A DNA stretch of 59,893 bases from Flavobacteriales bacterium (GTDB lineage Bacteria; Bacteroidota; Bacteroidia; Flavobacteriales_D; Crocinitomicaceae), in NCBI GenBank assembly GCA_015665275.1, contig JADFAL010000020.1:8020-67912 (forward strand), given 5' to 3'. Shown piece after piece: positions 16,126-24,269 of this stretch. A program made the position numbers and the translations under genes. The first letter of the stretch is position 1; each line of letters begins with the position of its first letter. Under the pieces are notes generated by a model. It worked only from the letters and a program-made list of their open reading frames with translations, ran no database searches and was not told the origin of the DNA.

Positions 16126-17016
16126 TTACTTTTTGAAGTTATCAGCAACAATCAAATCTTTTGTTCCGTGTGACCAAGAGTAGAACCCTTCTCCCGTCTT
16201 AACGCCTTTTTTACCAGCCGTTACCATATTAACCAATAATGGACAAGGCGCATACTTTGGATTTCCGAATCCCTCGTGCAATACTTCCATAATTGCCAAA
16301 CAAACATCTAGTCCAATGAAGTCTGCCAATTGAAGTGGCCCCATTGGATGTGCCATTCCCAATTTCATTACGGTATCGATTTCTTCAACTCCGGCAACAC
16401 CTTCATGCAAAGTGATAATAGCCTCGTTGATCATCGGCATTAAAATTCTATTCGCTACAAATCCAGGATAATCATTCACCTCCACTGGAACTTTGTTCAA
16501 TTTCTTCGAAGTTTCCATGATCAAATCGGTCACAGCGTCAGAAGTATCGTATCCGCGAATAATTTCAACCAATTTCATGATTGGAACCGGGTTCATGAAG
16601 TGCATTCCGATTACTTTGTCTGGACGTGAAGTCACCGCAGCGATTTTTGTGATCGAAATAGAAGATGTATTTGAAGCAAGAATAGTATTTGCATCTGTCA
16701 TGGCATCCAAATCACGGAAAATCTTCAATTTCAGATCTACATTTTCCGTAGCAGCTTCCACAACCAAATCAACGCCTTTTACTCCCGCTTCAAGAGAAGT
16801 ATACGTAGTGATGTTACCGAGGGTATTGTTTTTATCATCTTCACTGATTTTTTCCTTGGTAACCATACGGTCAAGGTTCTTAGTGATTGTTGCCATTCCC
16901 TTGTCTAAAGAGGCTTGCGCAACATCAATCAATGCGACATTATACCCGAATTGAGCGAACGTGTGGGCAATTCCATTTCCCATTGTTCCTGCTCCAATAA
17001 CTGCTACGTTTTTCAT
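16126..17016 (-). CDS. 3-hydroxybutyryl-CoA dehydrogenase
   Basis: 296 residues, the usual length. It interconverts 3-hydroxyacyl-CoA and 3-ketoacyl-CoA with NAD(P). Visible are the Rossmann motif GAGTMGNGIA (8-17), the VEAATEN segment (86-92), SNTSSISIT (115-123) and the catalytic His at about 139 in GMHFMNPVP, followed by NRILMPMINEA and the C-terminal helical domain with GLDVCLAIMEVL. The neighbours do not form a beta-oxidation operon, so it may serve short-chain fatty or amino acid breakdown. Monocistronic: its own -7 box and terminator. Confidence 0.93.
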   Translation of the reverse strand: MKNVAVIGAGTMGNGIAHTFAQFGYNVALIDVAQASLDKGMATITKNLDRMVTKEKISEDDKNNTLGNITTYTSLEAGVKGVDLVVEAATENVDLKLKIFRDLDAMTDANTILASNTSSISITKIAAVTSRPDKVIGMHFMNPVPIMKLVEIIRGYDTSDAVTDLIMETSKKLNKVPVEVNDYPGFVANRILMPMINEAIITLHEGVAGVEEIDTVMKLGMAHPMGPLQLADFIGLDVCLAIMEVLHEGFGNPKYAPCPLLVNMVTAGKKGVKTGEGFYSWSHGTKDLIVADNFKK

Positions 17017-17035
17017 ATGCTGATTTTTTGAGATA

Positions 17036-17043
17036 CAAATATA
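17036..17043 (-). promoter_or_regulatory. Putative -7 box TATATTTG
   Basis: Exact TAnnTTTG match on the minus strand, 19 bases upstream of the ATG at 17016. Confidence 0.55.
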
Positions 17044-17133
17044 GTGTTCCGAGGCGATTTGAAGGAGGCGAGCGTAAGGAACTTCAATTCAATTTTGGTA
17101 TCTTTATTGTAGTATTCAGAAGCAAAAACGACT

Positions 17134-17586
17134 ATGAAAACGTACGCACTTCTTTTATTATTTCTAGGATTTTTTGTCAATGAATCACTTGCACAAAAAG
17201 AAAAAATCAAAATCAATAATGAAATTGCCACAGTAGATGGTGTGGACTTCGTTCAAGTGAAACGTGACTATGTCGCGAATGCTATATCAATTCACGAACT
17301 TGGGTCGGGCGAAGAGGTGATTTTTATGCGCTTTCTCGAGTACAATACTTCAACGAATAATGATCCTTCAACGAAGGTAAGTTGGGTAGAATTGAATTTT
17401 CTAAATCAGAATCAGATTTGTGAAATCAATACAAGGGGACAGAAAGGATTGGTTCGATTCCTTAAGGAAAACAATTTAATCGTAAACGGTGAATTGAATA
17501 CAGAGGCGATAACAAAAGTCATTCGTAAATACGGAACCAATTTTTCCGATAATCGCCCCGACTCTGTGATCATTATCAATAATTAG
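17134..17586 (+). CDS. Exported protein of unknown function
   Basis: 150 residues. Signal peptide about 1-20 (LLLFLGFFVNESLAQ). The mature part, DGVDFVQVKRDYVANAISIHELG, EEVIFMRFLEYNTS, SWVELNFLNQNQ, KVIRKYGTNFSDNRPDSVIIIN, is alpha/beta-looking with no motif that I recognise. The next gene starts 3 bases after the stop, so it is probably cotranscribed with a thiol-disulfide oxidoreductase of the DCC family. Confidence 0.65.
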   Translation: MKTYALLLLFLGFFVNESLAQKEKIKINNEIATVDGVDFVQVKRDYVANAISIHELGSGEEVIFMRFLEYNTSTNNDPSTKVSWVELNFLNQNQICEINTRGQKGLVRFLKENNLIVNGELNTEAITKVIRKYGTNFSDNRPDSVIIINN

Positions 17587-17588
17587 AA

Positions 17589-17993
17589 ATGCCCGAAATT
17601 CCCGATAACATTGTCTTTTACGATGGCGACTGCGGTTTCTGCAATCGGTCGGTGAACTATGTCCTCAAGCACGACAAAACAAACTCCATTCATTACGCAA
17701 GTCTACAATCGGAGATTACCAAAGAAATTTTCCTCAGCAACAATTGGCCTGAAGCCGATTTGAGCACTTTTTATTTCATGAAAAATGGAGAACTGTTCGC
17801 GAAATCTCGGGCGGCATTCAAAGTATTACGATTTTTCCCGTGGTACATGCAGTGGCTCCAAATATTTAGAATCGTTCCGGTTGGAATCCGAGACTGGGGG
17901 TACGATCAGGTAGCCAAACGACGACGTCGTATTTCGAAAGGGTATTGTGTGATGCCCAATGAAAAGGAGAAGAAATTGTTTTTAAATATATAG
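17589..17993 (+). CDS. DCC family thiol-disulfide oxidoreductase (DUF393)
   Basis: 134 residues. The family name motif is seen at about 11-19 as YDGDCGFCN, with the redox-active pair Cys15-x-x-Cys18 (DCGFC). Also typical are the HYASLQSE segment, the FYFMKNGELFAKSRAAFKVL middle part and RRRISKGYC near the end. Predicted to exchange thiols and disulfides; partners unknown. It lies 3 bases after the exported protein gene. Confidence 0.85.
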   Translation: MPEIPDNIVFYDGDCGFCNRSVNYVLKHDKTNSIHYASLQSEITKEIFLSNNWPEADLSTFYFMKNGELFAKSRAAFKVLRFFPWYMQWLQIFRIVPVGIRDWGYDQVAKRRRRISKGYCVMPNEKEKKLFLNI

Positions 17994-18105
17994 GAAACAA
18001 AACGTAGCTGTTCGCTTCTTAATAACTCGGCTTCTCGACACTTAGGCGAGCTCAGTATGTCGCAGTTAGAAGACCGTTGTCAATTATTCAATTGTCACAA
18101 CTGTG

Positions 18106-18996
18106 CTAAAGCTTGACAATACTAGTTCGAACCTGTCTACTATCAGCGAAGATAAATGTTAGATGATAAGTCCCAGGCGAAATGTCGTTGAGTGGAACTT
18201 GGTCTGATTTCGTCAAGGCATTATAAGTCAGAGTCTTCATGAGCCTTCCATTGGTATCTGTGATAAGCAATTTAGATAGCGCCTTACCTTCAGGAACATC
18301 AAACTTCAGTTTTCCTTTAACTGGGTTTGGACGAATATTCAGCAGTGTTGCCACTTCTTCTTCATTTATGCTCGCTTCGAAGAAACAATTCGTTCCTATT
18401 AATATTTGCCCATTCAAACTGAAGCAATTAAATTGATACCCGCAATTCGGTTGTTCACATGTCGGCTCAAAGAATCCACCGGGCCAACCAACTCCTTCAA
18501 TCATATTGCTAAAGGAACCCGTAGTTGTTTCTGTAAAGTAGAATTTTCTGCGTTGCTGCCCTCCGAAAGTGATTTGCTCCAGGCTGTCAAGTACAATGTA
18601 TCGATCACACAGGTTATAAGCCACCGGGAAGGTATCGCCGATAGCAACGTCAAAATCATACAATAAGGTATCGTTTGTTCCATTCCAAATGTATACTTGA
18701 TACCCGTCTTGTCTCACTAGATACTCCAAATTATCATAGGTGGTGAAAGGACCGCATTCAGGACCTGTCGGGCCAACGGTCAATGACGATTGTCCTCGTT
18801 TGAAAAATTTCTTGTAAGACTGAGAATTTATCGTCGAGTCACCATTGACGTAGTAGACGAATTCCCTATAATCATTACAACCATCCGAAATACATGACGA
18901 AGCCTGATTCCATTCAGGATTGTTCGCGAAGTAATCCACTTGCGCAAAGGTGACAAGGGCAGAAGAAACGAAAACAAGTACGATCAGAAATCTCAT
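18106..18996 (-). CDS. Secreted protein with T9SS type A sorting domain
   Basis: 296 residues. Signal peptide about 1-18 (VSSALVTFAQ). The middle contains several Cys (SSCISDGCNDYREF, EPTCEQPNCGYQFNC) and beta-rich stretches with aromatic residues (YFANNPEWNQ, YQVYIWNGTNDTLLYDFDVAIGD); the C-terminal sorting domain starts at about 220 (IRPNPVKGKLKFDVPEGK, LLITDTNGRLMKTL, DISPGTYHLTFIFADSRQ). Predicted substrate of the type IX secretion system. No specific activity recognised. It stands alone on the minus strand with a 112-base spacer before the convergent gene. Confidence 0.85.
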   Translation of the reverse strand: MRFLIVLVFVSSALVTFAQVDYFANNPEWNQASSCISDGCNDYREFVYYVNGDSTINSQSYKKFFKRGQSSLTVGPTGPECGPFTTYDNLEYLVRQDGYQVYIWNGTNDTLLYDFDVAIGDTFPVAYNLCDRYIVLDSLEQITFGGQQRRKFYFTETTTGSFSNMIEGVGWPGGFFEPTCEQPNCGYQFNCFSLNGQILIGTNCFFEASINEEEVATLLNIRPNPVKGKLKFDVPEGKALSKLLITDTNGRLMKTLTYNALTKSDQVPLNDISPGTYHLTFIFADSRQVRTSIVKL

Positions 18997-19192
18997 GAGA
19001 TGAATTTAGTACCAATTTACAATGTTTCCTCAAAACACCTGTTGCGTCGATCTTTTAACATTTTTTATTTGCTCCATATACGTTCATTATCAAATTAGTA
19101 TGATTTAGGAGACTATGTTTGTTAATATTGATTACTTGATAATTCTGAACTGATTGTTCACATTTGAATTAGTATTACAAATTAAGCAATCA

Positions 19193-20425
19193 ATGGCCTT
19201 CGCGATATTTTTCACTGTTCTCATTTTAACGTTGAACAGTTATGTAGTTTTTGCCACATGGAGTCACTTCGGTGATGGGCAGTGGGGATTGATATGGAGG
19301 TTATTCCTTTGTTTTATGATCATTTGGGAGATCTCAACGTTGTTCATAATGAGTTATCAATTCCGACCTGAATATGGCAAAGCGAGCGTCGCATCCAATC
19401 TATTCATGGGCGTCACAATGTCTTTTCTGATAGCCAAATTGGTCATCATTGTATTCTTGTTTATGAATGACGCATATCGATTGATTCGTTGGCCCATTGA
19501 AAGTGTTATCTCTGATGGATCCGTTTCGTTTGAGGGGCGCAGAAAGTTCATGACGAATATTGGTTTGATAACAGCTGCAATTCCATTTACCGGACTTCTC
19601 TACGGAACTTTGAAAGGCAAGTACAATTACAAAGTTTGGAAACAGCAGTTGGCCTTTAATGACTTACCGGAATCATTCAATGGACTGCGAATTGCGCAAT
19701 TGTCAGATATTCATTCCGGAAGTTTGGATAATCCAGATGCGGTAAGGCATGGACTAAGAGAATTGATGTCACACAAACCGGATATGATTCTGCTAACAGG
19801 TGATTTGGTAAACAATTTCGCTTCGGAAATGGATGACTACGTGGACATTTTCCGAGAGGAACTTAGTGCACCTTTGGGAATGTATGCGGTAATGGGGAAT
19901 CACGATTACGGAGAATATGTTCAGTGGGATTCGGACGCAGACCGAGAGAATAACATCTTGGCAGTGCAGGATCGCTACAAACAAATAGGGTTTGATTTAC
20001 TGAACAATGAATCGCGCCAGTTGGAGGTAAACGGAGAAACTATCAATCTCGTGGGAGTAGAAAACTGGGGAGGCAGAGGATTCCCGAAATACGGCGATTT
20101 TGACAAGGCAATTGAGAATGTTTCAGACGACAGTTTCAAGATTTTAATGTCTCACGATCCGGATCATTGGGATTTGAAAGTGTTGGATCATGATGTTCAC
20201 GTGAACCTTACGTTAGCGGGTCATACGCATGGAAGTCAGATGGGAATTGAAATTCCCGGATGGGTGAAATGGTCACCGGTGAAATATCGCTACAAACGGT
20301 GGGCAGGCTTGTATCAAGAAAAAGATCAATACTTATATGTCAATCGCGGATTTGGATTTTTAGGGTATCCCGGTCGCATCGGAATCTGGCCAGAAATTAC
20401 CATTTTTAATTTGAAGAAAGCCTAA
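19193..20425 (+). CDS. Membrane-anchored metallophosphoesterase (YkuE-like)
   Basis: 410 residues from ATG 19193; a TTG 13 codons upstream is less likely because the ATG gives the normal N-terminus (MAFAIFFTVLILTLNSYVVFA). Four hydrophobic helices fill about 1-130. The catalytic calcineurin-like domain follows: LSDIHSGSLDN, LLTGDLVNN, MGNHDYG, SHDPDHWD and GHTHGSQMGIE, which supply the Asp, His and Asn metal ligands. Members hydrolyse phosphodiester or phosphomonoester bonds, some in lipid A biosynthesis or degradation of UDP-linked compounds, but the substrate here is unknown. Monocistronic, plus strand. Confidence 0.9.
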   Translation: MAFAIFFTVLILTLNSYVVFATWSHFGDGQWGLIWRLFLCFMIIWEISTLFIMSYQFRPEYGKASVASNLFMGVTMSFLIAKLVIIVFLFMNDAYRLIRWPIESVISDGSVSFEGRRKFMTNIGLITAAIPFTGLLYGTLKGKYNYKVWKQQLAFNDLPESFNGLRIAQLSDIHSGSLDNPDAVRHGLRELMSHKPDMILLTGDLVNNFASEMDDYVDIFREELSAPLGMYAVMGNHDYGEYVQWDSDADRENNILAVQDRYKQIGFDLLNNESRQLEVNGETINLVGVENWGGRGFPKYGDFDKAIENVSDDSFKILMSHDPDHWDLKVLDHDVHVNLTLAGHTHGSQMGIEIPGWVKWSPVKYRYKRWAGLYQEKDQYLYVNRGFGFLGYPGRIGIWPEITIFNLKKA

Positions 20426-20580
20426 GTTCGCAACAGGCAATAGGTAGAAAATAGAAAATTTCCTTTAGTCTTTTCCTTTCAATCATTTAGTGACGCTGCT
20501 TTATTATTTCGGTGCAGTAATCTTTTTTCTTTTAAGCGCAGGCTGAGGTTCTCGAAGTCAAGCAATGTTTCCCCTTTCAT

Positions 20581-20985
20581 CTAATTATGAAACGTCTTAA
20601 AAATCGAGATCAATTTCTCTGGAGGTAACATCCCGTTCTCGTGTTCTTTCATGGCCTTCAAGACTTCATCCGTAGCTCGTGGCGCTAACCCCATGCGGAT
20701 TCCCATTTGACGAATATGCATCATCTCTTGTTCAGATACGTGCTGATCAACATTCATCATCAAAACCAAGCGCTGAAATTGCACAATCCGATCCAATTCG
20801 TTCTTAGGCGGGGTGAATTCAATGTACTCATCAAAAAGTCGTTTGAAATCATCATCACTGACCTCCAATTGTTTAGCTATGGCGTAAAGGAATTCAAATT
20901 CTGCCGTTCGTAAATTTTTGTCAGCCTTGGCCAATTTGATTAGCTCGGAGAGCAAGCTTAGTTTTTCTTTCAGAGAATCGTTCAT
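20581..20985 (-). CDS. TerB-like helical protein
   Basis: 134 residues from ATG 20985 (the longer frame would overlap the hydrolase gene further). The helical sequence SLLSELIKLAKADKNLRTAEFEFLYAIAKQL, with Asp/Glu clusters and then DQHVSEQEMMHIRQMGIRMGL, fits the TerB fold, an all-alpha domain with metal-binding acidic residues in tellurite and stress-related proteins. Its ATG overlaps the stop of the upstream hydrolase gene by four bases (ATGA), which suggests translational coupling. Role in this organism unknown; no ter gene is nearby. Confidence 0.7.
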   Translation of the reverse strand: MNDSLKEKLSLLSELIKLAKADKNLRTAEFEFLYAIAKQLEVSDDDFKRLFDEYIEFTPPKNELDRIVQFQRLVLMMNVDQHVSEQEMMHIRQMGIRMGLAPRATDEVLKAMKEHENGMLPPEKLISIFKTFHN

Positions 20986-21815
20986 GATTCGAAAAATAAT
21001 AAAGTTTGACGACATGTTTCCGCCAAGGTATCGGGCATTTCCGATTTATTCCATGGGTGAGAAGCATTGAAAGTGTGTTGCGCGTTCTCGATGATTGTCA
21101 GTGGCGTTTTAGTCCATTTTGCTAAATCTTCTCCTTCTGATAAAAGAACAGAAGTATCTTCTCGTCCGTGAATTATCAGACAAGGCTTTTGGTTTAAATT
21201 GCAATACGCTTCAATATTCAAACGGTCTTGGTTCGCTTCAAAATCTAAATACTGATCAAAATGGTGGGCTAGGTCTTGCTTCGTTCGCCCGTTCCTAACA
21301 TGACGATAGGTTTCATTGCGCCATTTTTCCAAGGCGTCGCCTGTCGGAAATCGTTTTTCAATGGAAGAAATGCCAGCCCACGATACCCACTTGGAAATTC
21401 CCGAATGTCCTGATTGCAAGGCAACGATTCCACCTCCTCGAGAATGGCCAATGGCAAAAAATGCCGCTTCCTGTCTTAGATCTTTCAGTCTTACTTCCAA
21501 GGTTTCCAATATGCACTCAAAATCGTCCAATTCCTTCGAATAGGTATTCAACGAAAATGCTTCCATATCAGGGAAATCAAGTGGGGAGTCCACGGTCCCG
21601 CCATTATGACTCACATTGTATTTCACGAAACCATACGACTGATCTACAAAAAACTGTTCTGCGAGATGCCAACAGCCCCAATCTTTAAATCCCATGTAGC
21701 CATGTACGAAGAGAATTAGTTTTCCATTCCAATTTTTTGGAACGGTAATATCATAGAGGCTTTTGCGTCCGTTCGCTCCGGTAAAATGCGTGTTACTTTC
21801 GTGTATTTGATGCAT
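20982..21815 (-). CDS. Alpha/beta hydrolase
   Basis: 277 residues from ATG 21815. An in-frame codon 93 bases upstream only adds unmatched polar sequence. The fold is clear: LILFVHGYMGFKDWG (oxyanion-hole HGYMG), IGHSRGGGIV with the nucleophile Ser in GHSRG, then ENAQHTFNASHPW with the catalytic His. The acid would be Asp in GREDTSVLL. The Arg/Gly-rich nucleophile elbow HSRGG suggests a peptidase or esterase-like member. It is followed by the TerB-like gene with a four-base overlap. Confidence 0.85.
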   Translation of the reverse strand: MHQIHESNTHFTGANGRKSLYDITVPKNWNGKLILFVHGYMGFKDWGCWHLAEQFFVDQSYGFVKYNVSHNGGTVDSPLDFPDMEAFSLNTYSKELDDFECILETLEVRLKDLRQEAAFFAIGHSRGGGIVALQSGHSGISKWVSWAGISSIEKRFPTGDALEKWRNETYRHVRNGRTKQDLAHHFDQYLDFEANQDRLNIEAYCNLNQKPCLIIHGREDTSVLLSEGEDLAKWTKTPLTIIENAQHTFNASHPWNKSEMPDTLAETCRQTLLFFES

Positions 21816-21930
21816 AAGAAATGACTGTTGTAATTGAAAAATAATGATTCTAAGCGAAGAGCGTAAATCATGTGCGGATTTGGTCCATAATTTAACCGTG
21901 ATTTCCACCGTCTTGATTCTTTGAAATGGC

Positions 21931-21938
21931 TATATTTG
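21931..21938 (+). promoter_or_regulatory. Putative -7 box TATATTTG
   Basis: Exact TAnnTTTG match, 23 bases before the ATG at 21962. A TTG at 21913-21915 is 15 bases upstream, slightly short of the normal spacing. Confidence 0.55.
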
Positions 21939-21961
21939 CCCACTTAATCCCGTAATCAACT

Positions 21962-22345
21962 ATGCGGTTTCTACTTTCTCTTATCGTACTGGCTTTCATT
22001 GGTTGTGCCGATTCTTCGGACTCTCAGGTTACTGGCGGTGAATTTACAGTTCATTTCGAAAACAAGGAAGATCACGAACTAGCAAAGGAAATAGTTGAGT
22101 TTTGGAAGGAAGACTCTTTGATGACTGGAAAACCTCAAGATGTGCGGTTGAAACGAACCAACAAAGGCTATGATCTCTTGCTTATTTCCAACAAAATGAA
22201 GAGTAAGAAGGATTTAACTTTTGACGATATCAAATCACTTACAACACTTGAAAATAGGCTGCAAACTAAAGTTTTTGGAAGCGAAATGGTCTCCATAGTA
22301 ATCGCAGATGAGAATTTTAAACCTTTGTTTCGTCCCAACTCGTAA
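21962..22345 (+). CDS. Lipoprotein of unknown function
   Basis: 127 residues with a lipoprotein signal (MRFLLSLIVLAFIGC, Cys at 15). The mature part, QVTGGEFTVHFENKEDHELAKEIVEFW, LKRTNKGYDLLLIS and LENRLQTKVFGSEMVSIVIAD, shows alternating strands and helices but no recognised family. It is the first gene of an apparent operon with the KdsC-like gene, whose start lies 11 bases downstream. Confidence 0.75.
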   Translation: MRFLLSLIVLAFIGCADSSDSQVTGGEFTVHFENKEDHELAKEIVEFWKEDSLMTGKPQDVRLKRTNKGYDLLLISNKMKSKKDLTFDDIKSLTTLENRLQTKVFGSEMVSIVIADENFKPLFRPNS

Positions 22346-22356
22346 TCGATATTAGT

Positions 22357-23037
22357 ATGATCTATTTAGAACAAAATATCAAAGGAATTTGCGAGCGACA
22401 CGGGCTTGACTATGTTGATTTTCTGGACGAACTAGACGTGGATCATCCGAACGACCTATCAATGTATGATTTGGAAGCAATTGCCGAGGAATACGAAGTT
22501 GAATTATCTGCATTGTTGTTCAAACACACTTTTCGTTCCGCCGAATTGAAGAAGCGCTTGGACAAGATCAAATTGTTGATTTTAGATGTTGATGGAGTGA
22601 TGACCGATGGCGGGCTTTATTTCACAGACGAAGGAGATCATATCAAGAAGTTTAATGCTAAGGACGGAATGGCCATTGCTCAACTAACGAAACGAGGCTT
22701 CCAGGTTGGAATTATTTCGTCTGGTTTCTCTGGGACAGCAGTGGAAAAACGCGCACAGTTGTTAGGAATTCAACACTGCACTGTAAATAAAGAGTCAAAA
22801 TTAACGCGCCTCCACGATATTTGTGCATCTTTAAAAATAGCGCCAGATCAAGTAGCAATGATCGGTGACGACATTAATGACCTCGAAATATTTGAGGTTT
22901 GCGGCTTTTCTGCTAGTCCTTCAGATGCAGTGCAAGTGGTCAAGGATAACGTTGATCTTGTGTTGAGTAAGGAAGGAGGAAAAGGAGCCATTCGCGAATT
23001 CGTGGATGAATATTTATTAGAAGAAAGACTGAAATAA
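22357..23037 (+). CDS. KdsC-like HAD phosphatase with N-terminal extension
   Basis: 226 residues. Residues from about 70 on are a HAD-superfamily type C0 domain of the KdsC family, which removes phosphate from 3-deoxy-D-manno-octulosonate 8-phosphate in Kdo synthesis: ILDVDGVMTDG (nucleophile Asp77, acid Asp79), IISSGFSG, NKESKL (Lys of motif III) and IGDDINDLE (motif IV). KdsC proteins are usually about 170-190 residues; here about 65 extra residues precede the domain and resemble a degenerate XRE-type helix-turn-helix. Alternatives are other KdsC-like sugar phosphatases. Followed 8 bases later by the lysine-ketoglutarate reductase-like gene. Confidence 0.8.
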   Translation: MIYLEQNIKGICERHGLDYVDFLDELDVDHPNDLSMYDLEAIAEEYEVELSALLFKHTFRSAELKKRLDKIKLLILDVDGVMTDGGLYFTDEGDHIKKFNAKDGMAIAQLTKRGFQVGIISSGFSGTAVEKRAQLLGIQHCTVNKESKLTRLHDICASLKIAPDQVAMIGDDINDLEIFEVCGFSASPSDAVQVVKDNVDLVLSKEGGKGAIREFVDEYLLEERLK

Positions 23038-23045
23038 ACTACTAC

Positions 23046-24266
23046 ATGGATATTGTGAAAATAGGAATAATTCGAGAGGGGAAAGTGCCGCCAGATAAGC
23101 GTGTTCCACTAACACCAGCGCAATGTAAGTCGCTGATGGAAGAATATCCAAATCTTAAAATTCTAGTTCAACCAAGTCCGGTTAGAGCGTACAAAGATCA
23201 AGAGTATATCGATGCAGGACTCCCAATGTCAGAAGACCTCAGTAGCTGCGATATTATTATTGGCGTAAAAGAGGTGAATATTGAAGACTTGATTCCAGGT
23301 AAAAAGTTCATGTTCTTCTCTCACACAATTAAGAAGCAACCTTATAATCGTGATTTATTGCAGGCGGTCATCGATAAAAAAATTCAGCTTATCGATTACG
23401 AGGTATTGAAAGATACTTCGAACAAGCGAATTCTTGGATTTGGAAGATATGCTGGAATTGTTGGATGCTATAATGGCTTCTTGACTTTTGGTTTGAAGCA
23501 TGGTCTTTACACCCTGAAACCTGCGCATGAATGTCGCGACAGAAAAGAAGTTGAAGAGGAACTGAAGAAGGTGAAATTGCCTAAAAATGCGAAAGTGGTG
23601 CTTACCGGATTTGGAAGGGTAGGCCATGGTGCTCGCGAGATTTTGGCGCAATTGCCCATCGAAGAAGTTGAGACAGAGGCGTTTTTGACACAAGATTTTG
23701 AAGGTCCCGTATTCACACATCTTGACGTTAGCGATTACTATGCAAAACGCGATGGAAGTGATTTTGATAAAAGAGAATTCTACAGCGATCCATCAACATA
23801 CAATTCTACGTTCTCACGCTTCCTGAGTCAAGCAGATATGTACATTCCGTGTCATTATTGGAGCGACAAAGCAGACTTTATCATTACCCGTGATGATTTG
23901 AAAGCAAAAGATGTAAGACTTTCTGTAGTGGCAGATATTTCATGTGATATCGATTGCGCAGTAGCATGTACCATTCGCCCGAGCAAGATTAGTGATCCTA
24001 TTTACGGATACAACCCGCAGACAGAGAGCGAAGGCGACTTTATGGAAGAAGGCGTTATGGCAGTTATGGCAGTAGACAATCTTCCATGCGAATTGCCATT
24101 AGATGCTTCTGAAGACTTTGGGAGTGAGTTAATTAAAGAAGTAATGCCACATCTTTTAGGAGACGATTCTGATAAAATCATTGCGCGAGCAAGCGAAACA
24201 AGTTTGCAAGGAGGGTTAACAGAATATTTCTCATATTTGGAAGGCTATTTAGCCGGAACCGAATAA
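23046..24266 (+). CDS. NAD(P)-dependent oxidoreductase of the alanine dehydrogenase / lysine-ketoglutarate reductase family
   Basis: 406 residues. The N-terminal domain (KIGIIREGKVPPDKRVPLTP, PSPVRAYKDQEYIDAG) is the alanine dehydrogenase/PNT fold, followed by a Rossmann part with VVLTGFGRVGHGAREIL. The C-terminal stretches ADISCDIDCAVACTIRPSKI, DPIYGYNP and MAVMAVDNLPCELPLDASEDFG closely follow the pattern of the lysine-ketoglutarate reductase half of bifunctional AASS and of saccharopine dehydrogenase (lysine-forming, LYS1). It therefore probably makes or uses saccharopine or a related imine, but the substrate is inferred only. It is flanked 8 bases upstream by KdsC and 3 bases downstream by a transporter. 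Confidence 0.75.
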   Translation: MDIVKIGIIREGKVPPDKRVPLTPAQCKSLMEEYPNLKILVQPSPVRAYKDQEYIDAGLPMSEDLSSCDIIIGVKEVNIEDLIPGKKFMFFSHTIKKQPYNRDLLQAVIDKKIQLIDYEVLKDTSNKRILGFGRYAGIVGCYNGFLTFGLKHGLYTLKPAHECRDRKEVEEELKKVKLPKNAKVVLTGFGRVGHGAREILAQLPIEEVETEAFLTQDFEGPVFTHLDVSDYYAKRDGSDFDKREFYSDPSTYNSTFSRFLSQADMYIPCHYWSDKADFIITRDDLKAKDVRLSVVADISCDIDCAVACTIRPSKISDPIYGYNPQTESEGDFMEEGVMAVMAVDNLPCELPLDASEDFGSELIKEVMPHLLGDDSDKIIARASETSLQGGLTEYFSYLEGYLAGTE

Positions 24267-24269
24267 ATC

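Noticed and set aside
16493-16954. 153-codon plus-strand frame opposite the hydroxybutyryl-CoA dehydrogenase
   Set aside because: Lies wholly within a clear gene on the other strand and matches no family.
20426-20580. Heptamer-like run GGCAATA, GGTAGAA, AATAGAA after the phosphoesterase gene
   Set aside because: Only three loosely similar units; not listed as an array, though it may be a decayed one.
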